From the NCBI GenBank assembly GCA_902789365.1, contig CADANQ010000039.1:1-42576 (forward strand): a stretch of DNA of 42,576 nt, read 5' to 3'. The position numbers and the translations under genes are program-made. The stretch's first letter is position 1. Every line of letters begins with the position of its first letter. Shown here in pieces: positions 1-8,181 of the stretch. Below the pieces are notes generated by a model. It had not been told where the DNA came from, did not search any database, and saw only the letters and a program-made list of their open reading frames with translations. The stretch is from an uncultured Eubacteriales bacterium (lineage in GTDB: Bacteria > Bacillota > Clostridia > Christensenellales > Aristaeellaceae).

Positions 1-13
1 TTGCGATTTTCTG

Positions 14-55
14 CAAAAAAATTTAGTTAGACCCTATCATCTTACTGGGCCTAAC
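14..55 (-). terminator. Possible minus-strand hairpin terminator
   Basis: Positions 26-34 and 47-55 form a 9-bp stem with one G-U pair and a 12-nt loop. Read on the minus strand, the stem is followed within a few bases by a run of seven T (complement of 15-21). This fits a factor-independent terminator, but no minus-strand gene ends just upstream of it here. The rest of 56-220 is AT-rich and shows no gene. Confidence 0.3.
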
Positions 56-220
56 CAAAGAGGCTTATATTCGTTTATCTGCTTAACTTAATGACATTGC
101 CCCGTGAACAGTAACAATTTATCGCATAATGCCATTTCTTGCCATATTCACGCAATTCCGCGGCGAACCCGGATCCCGGGGAAAGACCCTAAATAATTCT
201 TTTTGCCGGGCAAAAAAAGC

Positions 221-249
221 TTGACAATCCTCCGTTTCAATGCTAATAT
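221..249 (+). promoter_or_regulatory. Promoter of the tRNA-fMet unit
   Basis: A perfect -35 box TTGACA (221-226) and a -10 box TAATAT (244-249) are separated by 17 nt. Transcription would start near 256, about 14 nt before the mature tRNA. The strength fits a stable RNA promoter. Confidence 0.85.
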
Positions 250-269
250 ACTTTCGTTGACCGATTCGT

Positions 270-346
<77 letters not shown>

Positions 347-349
347 TTT

Positions 350-390
350 GGCTCCGTAGCTCAGTTGGCTAGAGCATTCGGTTCATAACC
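350..390 (+). pseudogene. 5' half of an elongator tRNA-Met, truncated in the anticodon arm
   Basis: Three bases after the initiator tRNA, the sequence starts as a normal elongator tRNA-Met: acceptor strand GGCTCCG, complete D arm (GCTC...GAGC), 5' anticodon stem and a loop with CAT. Homology stops just after the anticodon loop at about 390. The variable loop, T arm, 3' acceptor strand and CCA are absent. The end runs directly into a terminator hairpin. It cannot fold into a tRNA, so it is a remnant or an RNA leader to the terminator. An assembly join is the main alternative. Confidence 0.8.
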
Positions 391-411
391 AAGCATCAGC
401 TTGGTTTTTTT
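387..411 (+). terminator. Terminator of the tRNA unit
   Basis: The arms AACCAAGC (387-394) and GCTTGGTT (399-406) form a perfect 8-bp stem with the loop ATCA, and the T-run overlaps the 3' arm (403-411). The 5' arm uses the last bases of the truncated tRNA-Met anticodon arm, so tRNA remnant and terminator share sequence. Confidence 0.85.
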
Positions 412-418
412 GTTTTCA

Positions 419-445
419 GGGGCTGCCGCACATCGCGGCAGCCCC
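419..445 (-). terminator. Hairpin after the alanyl-tRNA editing gene
   Basis: A perfect 11-bp GC-rich stem (419-429 with 435-445, loop ACATC) lies 10 nt beyond the minus-strand stop codon at 456. No T-run follows on either strand, so termination may be weak, or the hairpin may protect the mRNA end. Confidence 0.5.
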
Positions 446-455
446 TTCCCTGTAA

Positions 456-1661
456 TTACATTCCCTGAAAAGCTTCCGCAAGACGGGCACGGATTTCATC
501 CGCCGGGACCGTGCCCTGGACCATTTCAGGCCGGCCTCCCCCTTTTGCCTTCAGCGGAGCAATCATCTTTCTCAGATCAACAGGATCGCCGTCCGGACGG
601 CACATGCAGAAGAAGCTCACGCCTTCCGCCGGCTTCAGCGCCGCGAAAACAACCATTTCCCTCCTTCCCGCCTCGTCCGACGCAAAACGGGCCAGGAATT
701 TTTTATCGTCAAAGGGCAGCATAACCAAAGCGATTTGCCTTTCGCCGCAAATCACAGGATTCCCGCAGGCCCGCTCGATCTCATAACGCGCGATAATCTC
801 GTTTTTTCTGACGCCTTCCCTTGCCAGTTCTTCGTTTCTCTCCTGAATCGTCCTGACCGCCTCCGGCGTATCCCCCCAATGGCAGGACAGTTTGTCCGAC
901 AGTTCCTTCAGCACCCGGAAGGCGGCGCGCAGACGGTTTTCGGCGCGTTCCCCGCAGACGAAGCTGATGCGGACCTTTCCTTTGGAGGGAAGCGCCGAAA
1001 GGATCTTGATCTGCCCGATCATGCCGCTGCGCGGGGGATGCGTTCCCCCGCAGGCGCAGTATTCAAAATCGCCGTACTGAACGATCCGGATGTTTTCGGT
1101 GACGGTCGGCGGCTTCCTCAACGGTATTCCCGGCAGCTGAGAAGGCTGGGCAAAATAGCATTTCACGGGCGCGTCCAGCCTGATCCAACTGTTCACCTGC
1201 TTTTCCAGCAGGGTGATTTCGTCTTCCGTCAGGTGCGTCCGCCCGTCGGGAAAGGCTACGTCGATGGTTGAATCGTCCTTTCCCAGATGCAGGCCGATGG
1301 TGGTGCCTTGAAGATGACGCCATACTGCGCCGGCCAGAAGGTGTTCCCCGCCGTGCTGCTCCATATGATCCCGACGCCTGTCCCAATCAATCGCGCATCG
1401 AACCGGCGTCCCGGCGGCGATTTCCCCGGATATCGTGTGCCATACCTCTCCGTCCCCGTCGCATTCCACGTCTGTCACACCACAGACGCGGCCGTCCGGG
1501 CAAATAATCGTCCCGGTGTCATAAGGCTGACCGCCCGATGTGGGATAAAAAGCGGACCGGTCCAGGGCGCAAAGCCATATGTCCCCCCGGCGGACGCAAC
1601 CGGTCACCACGGCGTCAAACTCAGTAAGCAAGCTGTCATCGTAATAAAGTCGCCTGGTCAT
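456..1661 (-). CDS. Alanyl-tRNA editing protein (AlaX-L type, with DHHA1 domain)
   Basis: A cytoplasmic trans-editing hydrolase of the AlaX family, expected to remove wrongly attached serine or glycine from tRNA-Ala. The 401-residue length fits the long AlaX form. The first 220 residues resemble the editing domain of AlaRS: YPTSGGQPYDTG at about 39-50, then the metal ligands H103 and H107 (HGGEH) and C204/H208 (CGGTH). The C-terminus has the DHHA1 signature KGGGRPEMVQGT at about 365-376. There is no aminoacylation domain, so it is not a synthetase. GGAGG lies just upstream of the ATG. It is divergent from the TetR gene, with its own promoter. The family is certain; the mischarged tRNA preferred is inferred. 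Confidence 0.9.
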   Translation of the reverse strand: MTRRLYYDDSLLTEFDAVVTGCVRRGDIWLCALDRSAFYPTSGGQPYDTGTIICPDGRVCGVTDVECDGDGEVWHTISGEIAAGTPVRCAIDWDRRRDHMEQHGGEHLLAGAVWRHLQGTTIGLHLGKDDSTIDVAFPDGRTHLTEDEITLLEKQVNSWIRLDAPVKCYFAQPSQLPGIPLRKPPTVTENIRIVQYGDFEYCACGGTHPPRSGMIGQIKILSALPSKGKVRISFVCGERAENRLRAAFRVLKELSDKLSCHWGDTPEAVRTIQERNEELAREGVRKNEIIARYEIERACGNPVICGERQIALVMLPFDDKKFLARFASDEAGRREMVVFAALKPAEGVSFFCMCRPDGDPVDLRKMIAPLKAKGGGRPEMVQGTVPADEIRARLAEAFQGM

Positions 1662-1692
1662 AACTTTCCTCCGGTTATGTTCGATTTATTCT

Positions 1693-1722
1693 ATCATAAC
1701 CTTATTGCCGCGCTCTTTTCAA
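1693..1722 (-). promoter_or_regulatory. Promoter of the alanyl-tRNA editing gene
   Basis: On the minus strand, -35 TTGAAA (1717-1722) and -10 TATGAT (1693-1698) are 18 nt apart. It lies back to back with the TetR gene promoter, their -35 boxes only 8 nt apart, so a regulator bound here could affect both genes. Confidence 0.55.
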
Positions 1723-1730
1723 TACTTTTA

Positions 1731-1759
1731 TTGACAAACACCCCTCATATAATTAAAAT
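1731..1759 (+). promoter_or_regulatory. Promoter of the tetR-malQ-glgP operon
   Basis: -35 TTGACA (1731-1736) and -10 TAAAAT (1754-1759) are separated by 17 nt, about 50 nt before the TetR start codon. Autoregulation by the TetR protein would act here, but no obvious long palindrome was seen. Confidence 0.7.
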
Positions 1760-1809
1760 ATATACTGCGGTCTGTTTTATGGATCGTCGAAACCAACGGA
1801 GGTGAGATC

Positions 1810-2496
1810 ATGCTTAAAGGGGATCTGAAAAAGCAGGCAATCCTTGAAACCGCTGAAAAGCTGTTTTTTGAAAAGGGCTACTCCTCCGCTACGATCGACG
1901 ATATTCTTGAAGTTCTGGGCTGCAGCAAGGGCAGTCTTTATCATCATTTTGAATCAAAACAGCATATTCTTCGGGAGTTGTGCGTCAATCAGGCCAACGC
2001 CGCTTTCCGTCAATATACCGAATCATCTCAGCCCGACACGCTCTCGTCCTTTAATTCCCTGTTATACCACGGCCTGATGATCCGTGACGGGCAGGAAAGA
2101 ATGCTTTCCACTCTGCTCCCTCTTCTGGGGACATCGGACGGTGATCTTATGATCGCCGCGCTCATTCATGGCCAGGAAAAACTCTTTTTCCCCGAGATTG
2201 AGCGTCTGCTCCTCCTTTTGAAAGAAGAAAAACAGGCTTTCTGGAATCTTCCCGCTCTCCCGGATCTGGTGTGGCGTACATATACCGCGTTTTACGGAAG
2301 CATGCTTGCCTTTGCAGGCGATCTGATGTCGGGGGAAAAGCAGCCCGGGAAGATCGTAACAATCCTTGAAGCCGCGCGTTTCCTGTTTGAACGCACCCTT
2401 GATCTCCCCTATGGGTCGATGGAGATCATTCGCGCGGATGAAGCGCTGAGCACCATCAATCAGGCTCTGAAGCATAACCGGTATCTTAATTTATAA
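1810..2496 (+). CDS. TetR/AcrR-family transcriptional regulator
   Basis: A 228-residue DNA-binding regulator. Residues 1-60 carry a clear TetR helix-turn-helix (ATIDDILEVLGCSKGSLYHHF at about 32-52). The rest is helical and poorly conserved, as expected for the ligand-binding and dimer domain. A strong GGAGGTGA precedes the ATG. malQ begins 17 nt after its stop, followed by glgP, so it probably heads a glycogen/maltodextrin operon and may sense a sugar or a metabolite. Most known regulators of such operons are LacI-type, so this pairing is less usual. The ligand and operator are unknown. Confidence 0.85.
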   Translation: MLKGDLKKQAILETAEKLFFEKGYSSATIDDILEVLGCSKGSLYHHFESKQHILRELCVNQANAAFRQYTESSQPDTLSSFNSLLYHGLMIRDGQERMLSTLLPLLGTSDGDLMIAALIHGQEKLFFPEIERLLLLLKEEKQAFWNLPALPDLVWRTYTAFYGSMLAFAGDLMSGEKQPGKIVTILEAARFLFERTLDLPYGSMEIIRADEALSTINQALKHNRYLNL

Positions 2497-2513
2497 CGGA
2501 CGGAGGCATGATC

Positions 2514-3977
2514 ATGCGTACAAGCGGCATTCTTCTCCACATTTCCTCGCTCCCCGGAAAGGAAGGGATAGGCACAATCGGAAAAGGAGCATATGACTTT
2601 ATCCGTTTTTTGTCTGAATCGGGCGTCAGGATCTGGCAAATGCTTCCCGTCGGCCCCACCGGATACGGCGACTCCCCTTATCAGAGTCCCTCCACTTTTG
2701 CCGGAAACCCGCTTTTTATCGATCTTGAACTGCTTGTGAAAAAAGGGTTCCTCCCGGAAGACACGGTCATTCCCACCCATCCGGTATCGGACTCCGTTGA
2801 TTTTGAAACAGTCAGGAAGGAAAAAATGCCCATTCTGGAGGCTTCTTTCGCCTATGCCTGGGAAAAAAGCCGTTCCAAAGCAGAAGCCTTCAGGGATTCA
2901 CATCCATGGGTCCGCGATTACGCCGTTTTTTCTGCCCTCAAGGATCATTTTGATTCGGTCTCCTGGCTGCAGTGGCCCGACGAATACCGCCTTCGTGACG
3001 CCGCGGCCCTCCGGGAAGCGGAAACCGTCCTGAAGGACCGGATTGATTTTTATGTATATATCCAGTATCTTTTCGATCTCCAATGGCAGGCCCTGAAAAA
3101 ACACGCAAAGAAATACGGCGTTCTGCTGTTTGGGGATATGCCGATCTACGTGGCGGAGGATTCCGCCGATTCCTGGTCCCACCCGGAGAACTTTCAGTTT
3201 GACTCGGAACGCAGGCCGCTGTGCGTCGCCGGAGTGCCGCCGGATTATTTTTCACAGGACGGCCAGCTGTGGGGAAACCCGCTGTACAACTGGAAACTGA
3301 TGAAGAAGAGCGGCTACAGCTGGTGGATTGACCGCCTCCGGACCATGAGCGACCGGTTCGACCTCGTCCGGATCGACCATTTCATCGGTTTCGCCAATTA
3401 CTATTCGGTGCCCTACGGCGCTCCCAACGCCCGGAACGGCGAATGGGTCATCGGCCCCGGAAGGGATTTTTTCCGTACGGTAAAGGAAAAAATGCCCGAA
3501 CTGAAGATCGTCGCCGAGGATCTCGGCGCGGTTAACAGGCGCGTTCGCTCCCTGCTGTCCTTCTGCGGCTACCCCGGCATGAAAGTGCTGCAGTTCTCCT
3601 TTGACGGCGGCGCAAAAAATCAGCACCTGCCGAAAAACACCCCTTCAAACAGCGTTGTCTACACCGCCACCCACGACAACGATACCACCGTCGGCTGGTT
3701 CAAATCCACCGATCCGGCGTCGAGAAAGCGCTGCTGCAAGATCACGGGAGCCACGGGTCCGGAGGACGTCGCGGAAAAGATGATCCGGACCGCGTTCCTG
3801 TCATCCGCCGAGACCGCCATCGTACCGATGCAGGATATCCTCTCCCTGGACACCGAAGCCCGGATGAACATGCCGGGTTCGCCGGGCGGCAACTGGAAAT
3901 GGCGTCTTACAAAGCTTCCCGGGAAGAAAGTTCGCCGGAACCTCCGCGATACCCTGGCGGAAAGCCAGCGTATATAA
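2514..3977 (+). CDS. malQ: 4-alpha-glucanotransferase (amylomaltase)
   Basis: A cytoplasmic GH77 enzyme that moves alpha-1,4-glucan segments between maltodextrins and releases glucose. The N-terminus (SGILLHISSLPGKEGIGT) and GYGDSPYQSPS are typical. The catalytic residues are visible: the nucleophile Asp in RIDHFIGF (D288), the acid/base Glu in VAEDLG (E335) and the third carboxylate in THDND (about 388). The length of 487 residues is normal. I chose the second ATG (2514) because GGAGG at 2502-2506 is 7 nt from it but only 1 nt from the ATG at 2508. The gene is followed by glgP, giving the usual partnership in which MalQ makes longer chains for the phosphorylase. Confidence 0.96.
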   Translation: MRTSGILLHISSLPGKEGIGTIGKGAYDFIRFLSESGVRIWQMLPVGPTGYGDSPYQSPSTFAGNPLFIDLELLVKKGFLPEDTVIPTHPVSDSVDFETVRKEKMPILEASFAYAWEKSRSKAEAFRDSHPWVRDYAVFSALKDHFDSVSWLQWPDEYRLRDAAALREAETVLKDRIDFYVYIQYLFDLQWQALKKHAKKYGVLLFGDMPIYVAEDSADSWSHPENFQFDSERRPLCVAGVPPDYFSQDGQLWGNPLYNWKLMKKSGYSWWIDRLRTMSDRFDLVRIDHFIGFANYYSVPYGAPNARNGEWVIGPGRDFFRTVKEKMPELKIVAEDLGAVNRRVRSLLSFCGYPGMKVLQFSFDGGAKNQHLPKNTPSNSVVYTATHDNDTTVGWFKSTDPASRKRCCKITGATGPEDVAEKMIRTAFLSSAETAIVPMQDILSLDTEARMNMPGSPGGNWKWRLTKLPGKKVRRNLRDTLAESQRI

Positions 3978-4006
3978 CCGATGCTATTGAAAGGAAAAGC
4001 AAAAAC

Positions 4007-6343
4007 GTGAATCAAATCATTGAAAAAACCAAAACGATCTGCCTCGCCAAATACCATTTATCCTTAAAGGACGCCACATCCTGGCAGCTGCACAACGCCC
4101 TGTCCGAGGCTGTGATGGAGGTCATCGCAAAGCAGTGGACCGCGGATCAGGAAAAGCAGGCTCAGGGACGCCGCGCGTGTTATCTGTCCGCCGAATACCT
4201 GATCGGCCGCGCGATATACAACAACCTTTATTCCCTTGGAATCCTTGAGGATCTGAAAAAAAGCCTGAAGGACGAAGGCGCGTCCCTCGAACAGATGGAA
4301 GACATCGAGGACGCGGCCCTGGGAAACGGCGGTCTGGGCCGTCTGGCAGCCTGTTTTCTTGAAAGCGCCGCGACTCTGGGCATCCCGCTTTTCGGCTATG
4401 GCCTTTATTATCAGTTCGGCCTTTTCAAACAGCAGTTTGAAAATTTCCGCCAGGTGGAATACCCCGACGACTGGACCCGTTACGGGGATCCTTGGTCCAT
4501 CCGCAGGGACGACCTGATCGTAAAGGTGGAAATGAACGGCCTGACAGTCAAGGCTGTGCCTTACGACGTCCCCGTCATCGGCTGGGAAGGAAAAACCATC
4601 GGAACGCTGCGCCTGTGGAAAAGCGAAAGCTATAACGAGATTGACTTCAAGGAATTCAACGAACAGCACTATGCCACCGCCGCCAAGGACAAGAACGAAG
4701 CGGAGGACATCACCAAACTGCTTTACCCCAACGACACCATGCGCGAAGGCAAGCTGCTCCGTCTCAGGCAGCAGTATGTGATCTGTTCCGCCTCGCTTCA
4801 GGACCTGATCAGGAACTATAAAAAGGTCCATGGGGACGATTTCAGCGGCTTCGCCTCCTACCACGCAATCCAGCTGAACGACACTCATCCGACCATGGCC
4901 ATTCCGGAACTGATCCGTTTGCTGACCAAAGAAGGCGTTTTATTCGACGATGCGCTGACCATTGCCAAGGACACCTTTTCCTACACCAACCACACCGTCA
5001 TGCAGGAAGCCCTCGAAAAGTGGGACCTGGACCTCATGCGGAACCTTGTCCCCGAAATCGCGGAGATCATCATCACCCTCTCCGGCCGCTGGGAGCGCGC
5101 CATGGACCGGATGGGAATCAGTTCCCGCCGCGGTTTGTCCATTATCCAGGACGGTCGGGTCCATATGGCCTATCTTGCCATGTACGGCAGCAACACCGTC
5201 AACGGCGTTGCGCGCATCCACAGCGACATCCTGAAGACCGACGTGCTGAAGGACTGGTACGCCATCCGTCCCGAAATGTTCCAGAACAAAACCAACGGCA
5301 TCACTCAGCGCCGCTGGCTTGGCCTGTGCAATCCGGAACTGTCCGGGATCATCACCAAACGGATCGGCAGCGGGTTCCTTACCGATCTGACCCAGCTTGA
5401 ACTTCTGAAGCCGATGATCGATAACGACATTTCCCTGCAGGACGATTTTATCCGCGTCAAAAAGGAGAAAAAACGCCAGCTGGCCGAATACATTCTGAAG
5501 AACGAAGGCGTCGAGATTCCCGCCGACTTTGTGTTTGACGTTCAGGTCAAACGCATGCACGAATACAAGCGTCAGTTGCTCAACGTGCTGGCGGTGGTGG
5601 CCATTTACAACGGCATCAAGGACGGACGCTATACCGATCTGCCCCCCACGGCCTTCATCTTCGGGGCAAAGGCAGCCCCGGGCTATATCCGCGCCAAAGC
5701 GATTATCCGTTTCATCAACCGCGTCAGCGCCATGATCAACAGTGATCCGGACGTCAACGGCCGCATCCGCATGGTCTTTGTCCATAACTACAACTGTTCC
5801 TACGCTGAAAAGATCATCCCGGCCGCGGACATCTCCGAGCAAATCTCCCCCGCCGGTACGGAAGCCTCCGGCACCGGTAATATGAAGCTGATGCTCAACG
5901 GCGCCGTAACCCTGGGAACCTATGACGGCGCGAACATCGAAATCGTCGCCGAAGCCGGCGCTGAAAACAACTACATTTTCGGTTCTGACCTGGAAGAACT
6001 CAACCGCATCCGCGATACATACGATCCGCTGAGTATTTACAACGGCGACAGCGAGCTGGCCCGCGCCATCGACATGCTGGACAACGAGGCTTTCCATGAG
6101 GACGACGATGTTTTCCGTGAGCTGAAGAACAGTCTGCTCTACGGCGCGTCCTGGCACAAGCCCGATCACTATTTCATCCTGCAGGATTTCAGGTCCTACC
6201 TTGAAACCAAATTAAAGGTGCTCCGCGACACCGCCGACGCCCATGCCTTTGCCCGCAAATGTCTTTACAACACAGCCAGCGCCGGCAAATTCTCCTCGGA
6301 TCGTACGATCCGGGAATATGCCCGCGAGATTTGGAAGGTCTGA
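4007..6343 (+). CDS. glgP: Glycogen/maltodextrin phosphorylase
   Basis: A pyridoxal-phosphate enzyme (GT35) that releases glucose-1-phosphate from alpha-1,4-glucans. Visible signatures are LSAEYLIGRAIYNNL near the N-terminus, GNGGLGRLAACF, HEYKRQLLN, FGAKAAPGY and the cofactor-lysine motif EASGTGNMKLMLNGA, with the lysine at about residue 627. With the GTG start at 4007, preceded by AAGGA, the protein has 778 residues, close to the family norm of about 790-830. The frame stays open back to an ATG at 3899 that would overlap malQ by 79 nt, but that extension is not phosphorylase-like. Glycogen versus maltodextrin preference cannot be read from sequence. A strong terminator follows. Confidence 0.95.
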   Translation: MNQIIEKTKTICLAKYHLSLKDATSWQLHNALSEAVMEVIAKQWTADQEKQAQGRRACYLSAEYLIGRAIYNNLYSLGILEDLKKSLKDEGASLEQMEDIEDAALGNGGLGRLAACFLESAATLGIPLFGYGLYYQFGLFKQQFENFRQVEYPDDWTRYGDPWSIRRDDLIVKVEMNGLTVKAVPYDVPVIGWEGKTIGTLRLWKSESYNEIDFKEFNEQHYATAAKDKNEAEDITKLLYPNDTMREGKLLRLRQQYVICSASLQDLIRNYKKVHGDDFSGFASYHAIQLNDTHPTMAIPELIRLLTKEGVLFDDALTIAKDTFSYTNHTVMQEALEKWDLDLMRNLVPEIAEIIITLSGRWERAMDRMGISSRRGLSIIQDGRVHMAYLAMYGSNTVNGVARIHSDILKTDVLKDWYAIRPEMFQNKTNGITQRRWLGLCNPELSGIITKRIGSGFLTDLTQLELLKPMIDNDISLQDDFIRVKKEKKRQLAEYILKNEGVEIPADFVFDVQVKRMHEYKRQLLNVLAVVAIYNGIKDGRYTDLPPTAFIFGAKAAPGYIRAKAIIRFINRVSAMINSDPDVNGRIRMVFVHNYNCSYAEKIIPAADISEQISPAGTEASGTGNMKLMLNGAVTLGTYDGANIEIVAEAGAENNYIFGSDLEELNRIRDTYDPLSIYNGDSELARAIDMLDNEAFHEDDDVFRELKNSLLYGASWHKPDHYFILQDFRSYLETKLKVLRDTADAHAFARKCLYNTASAGKFSSDRTIREYAREIWKV

Positions 6344-6357
6344 TCCAACGCTTCAGC

Positions 6358-6388
6358 GGGTCCTCCGGATATCCCGGAGGGCCCTTTA
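6358..6388 (+). terminator. Terminator of the glgP operon
   Basis: An 11-bp stem with one T-G pair (6358-6368 with 6374-6384, loop ATATC) is followed by TTTATT, 15 nt after the glgP stop codon. Confidence 0.85.
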
Positions 6389-6493
6389 TTCATCGCCCGC
6401 CTTTTCAAAGGTTTTCCTGCCCTCACCGGCGCTCAGACATCATGAGAGTATACGCCTTTTCTCAAACCCGACACGCTTATCAGGAGAACACAC

Positions 6494-7375
6494 ATGAAGA
6501 AACTGCTTGCCGTGCTTTGCGCCTGCTGTCTGATCCTTTCGGCGGCATCCCCTGCGGCCGCCGAAGGAAAAAACGTGGTCGTATCGTTCTATCCGCTCTA
6601 TATTTTCACCATGAACGTAATCGGGGACATTCCCGGAATATCGCTCTCCCGCCTGTCTTCCAACCAGACCGGCTGCCTTCACGATTATCAGCTGGTTACA
6701 GGCGATATGGTCACCCTTTCGAACGCCGATCTGTTCCTGATCAACGGGGCGGGTATGGAAGGTTTTCTTGAGACCGCGGCGGAAGCGTTTCCCGAGCTCC
6801 GCACCGTTTCATGCTCCGAGGGAATCGACCTGATCAAAAACGATGAAGGCGCCGAAACCGAATACAATGCCCATGTATGGCTGGATCCCGGCAACGCGAT
6901 CATCATGGTCAAAAATATCCGCGACGCTTTGATCGACCTGGCTCCCGAATACAGGGAACGCCTTGAAGAAAATGCCGGCAACTATATTCTGCGTCTTCAG
7001 GCGCTGGACGAGAAGCTGGAGGCCGGCCTGAAGCCTCTTGAAAAGCGGGATATCGTTACTTTTCATGAAGCGTTTCCTTATTTCGCCAGGGCATACGGTC
7101 TGAATGTTGTCGCTGTTATTACCCTTGAGCCGGACGAGGGTATCTCGCCGCGTATGCTCGCCGAACTGATCGAAAAAGTCAGCGCAGCCGGATGTCCTCC
7201 CCTCTTCACCGAGCCCCAGTACCAGTCCGACGCGGCTTTGGCGGTCTCAGCGGAAACAGGCGCTCCTGTCCGGGAACTTGACCCGGCCGTTACGGGCCCC
7301 CTTGAGTGCGACGCGTACGAAAATATCATGCTGAAAAACCTCGAAGCGCTCATCGATGCGCTTGGAGGAAAGTAA
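6494..7375 (+). CDS. Zinc/manganese ABC transporter substrate-binding protein (cluster A-I), orphan
   Basis: An exported metal-binding protein of the ZnuA/AdcA (SBP_bac_9) family, 293 residues. The expected metal ligands are present: H63 (CLHDYQ), H127 (NAHVWLDP), H191 (TFHEAFPYFA) and an acidic residue, E240 (FTEPQ) or D263. The N-terminus is a signal peptide (MKKLLAVLCACCLIL) that probably ends at AAA-E near residue 24. Its cysteines sit inside the hydrophobic core rather than in a good lipobox. There is no His-rich loop. AGGAG precedes the ATG. No permease or ATPase gene is adjacent, so the transporter partners must be elsewhere. A gene of this kind is often Zur-controlled, but no Zur-like palindrome was recognised. 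Confidence 0.9.
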   Translation: MKKLLAVLCACCLILSAASPAAAEGKNVVVSFYPLYIFTMNVIGDIPGISLSRLSSNQTGCLHDYQLVTGDMVTLSNADLFLINGAGMEGFLETAAEAFPELRTVSCSEGIDLIKNDEGAETEYNAHVWLDPGNAIIMVKNIRDALIDLAPEYRERLEENAGNYILRLQALDEKLEAGLKPLEKRDIVTFHEAFPYFARAYGLNVVAVITLEPDEGISPRMLAELIEKVSAAGCPPLFTEPQYQSDAALAVSAETGAPVRELDPAVTGPLECDAYENIMLKNLEALIDALGGK

Positions 7376-7403
7376 TATCCCGGAGAGCGGAAAAATCAAA
7401 TAA

Positions 7404-7443
7404 CGGGACGGATCGATTGTGATCCGCCCCGCTTGTTTTTTTC
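7404..7443. terminator. Bidirectional terminator between the metal-binding and ArsC-like genes
   Basis: The stem 7404-7414 with 7421-7431 has 11 positions, one mismatched, and the loop GATTGT. A long T-run follows on the plus strand (7435-7442). On the minus strand the hairpin is followed by TTATTTGATTTTT. It therefore suits both converging genes. Confidence 0.8.
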
Positions 7444-7444
7444 T

Positions 7445-7789
7445 TTATTGCTCAAGCCATTTCTTCCATACCTCTTCATCGGCCCCGAAGGTGAAACTGC
7501 GTCCGTTGCGGATAATGGGCAATCGCATCAGTTCCGGCTTTGAAGTCAGGTAATCAATCACATCGCTCTCCTGGGACGCGTAGCATGCCGGATGCTCCCG
7601 CACCCTGGGATCAGATAGGTTCAGAAGGGAGCGGACCCCGTCCTTTCCCGCAAACAGCTGGATTTCCCTTGCGCCGATCCGCTGTTTTTTCAGGTCCACC
7701 ATCTGATAGGGTATTCGCCTTTCCTTAAAAAAACGTTCGGCTTTCTGCACGGAAAAATCACGCTTGACCATATATATCTGAATATTCAT
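7445..7789 (-). CDS. ArsC/Spx-family protein lacking the redox cysteines
   Basis: A 114-residue thioredoxin-fold protein of the ArsC/Spx/YffB family. Alignment by eye with the Spx N-terminus puts IYMVKRDFSVQKA where the CxxC motif should be, and both cysteines are missing (Asp11 and Val14 instead). The C-terminus (LPIIRNGRSFTFGADEEVWKKWL) is typical of the family. Arsenate reduction through an N-terminal cysteine is therefore unlikely; a regulatory or binding role is possible. The start codon overlaps the rsfS stop by 4 nt (ATGA), so the two are translationally coupled in an operon with the NadD-like/YqeK gene. Confidence 0.8.
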   Translation of the reverse strand: MNIQIYMVKRDFSVQKAERFFKERRIPYQMVDLKKQRIGAREIQLFAGKDGVRSLLNLSDPRVREHPACYASQESDVIDYLTSKPELMRLPIIRNGRSFTFGADEEVWKKWLEQ

Positions 7790-8157
7790 TGCTGATCCTT
7801 TGAATCCTCTTCGAAATCGAGCTCGATGCGGTTCTTCCCGTCATCCCAAAGACGCTCCAGGTGGTAATATTCCCTGTCTTCAGGATGGAAAACGTGGACG
7901 AGCACGCTGCCGTAATCCAGCACGATCCATTTGCCTTCGTCTTTTCCTTCCCTGGACCTGAGCGCCACTCCGGCTTCCGCCAGAACGTCATCCACGTCGT
8001 CCGCCAGCGCTTTTGTCTGCAGGAAATTCCTGCCCGAGGCGATAACCATATAATCGGTAATCACCGTCAGATGGCGAACGTCCAGTATGATGATGTCCTG
8101 CGCCTTTTTGTTGTAAAGGATCCTGGCGATTTTCTCGGCCATCAGTCTCGCTTCCAT
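7786..8157 (-). CDS. rsfS: Ribosomal silencing factor RsfS
   Basis: A 123-residue member of the RsfS/Iojap (DUF143) family, which binds ribosomal protein L14 and blocks subunit joining when nutrients are short. The family pattern is clear: ARILYNKKAQDIIILDVRHLTVITDYMVIASGRN near the N-terminus, then GKDEGKWIVLDYGSVLVHVFHPEDREYYHLERLW. AAAGGAGG precedes the ATG. It lies 24 nt downstream of the NadD-like/YqeK gene, the standard Bacillota gene order, and overlaps the next gene by 4 nt. Confidence 0.95.
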   Translation of the reverse strand: MEARLMAEKIARILYNKKAQDIIILDVRHLTVITDYMVIASGRNFLQTKALADDVDDVLAEAGVALRSREGKDEGKWIVLDYGSVLVHVFHPEDREYYHLERLWDDGKNRIELDFEEDSKDQQ

Positions 8158-8181
8158 AGTTGTCCTCCTTTTATTGTGATC

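Noticed and set aside
4940-6169. 409-residue minus-strand open frame
   Set aside because: It lies fully inside glgP on the other strand, has no ribosome site and shows no domain; the open frame is a result of codon bias.
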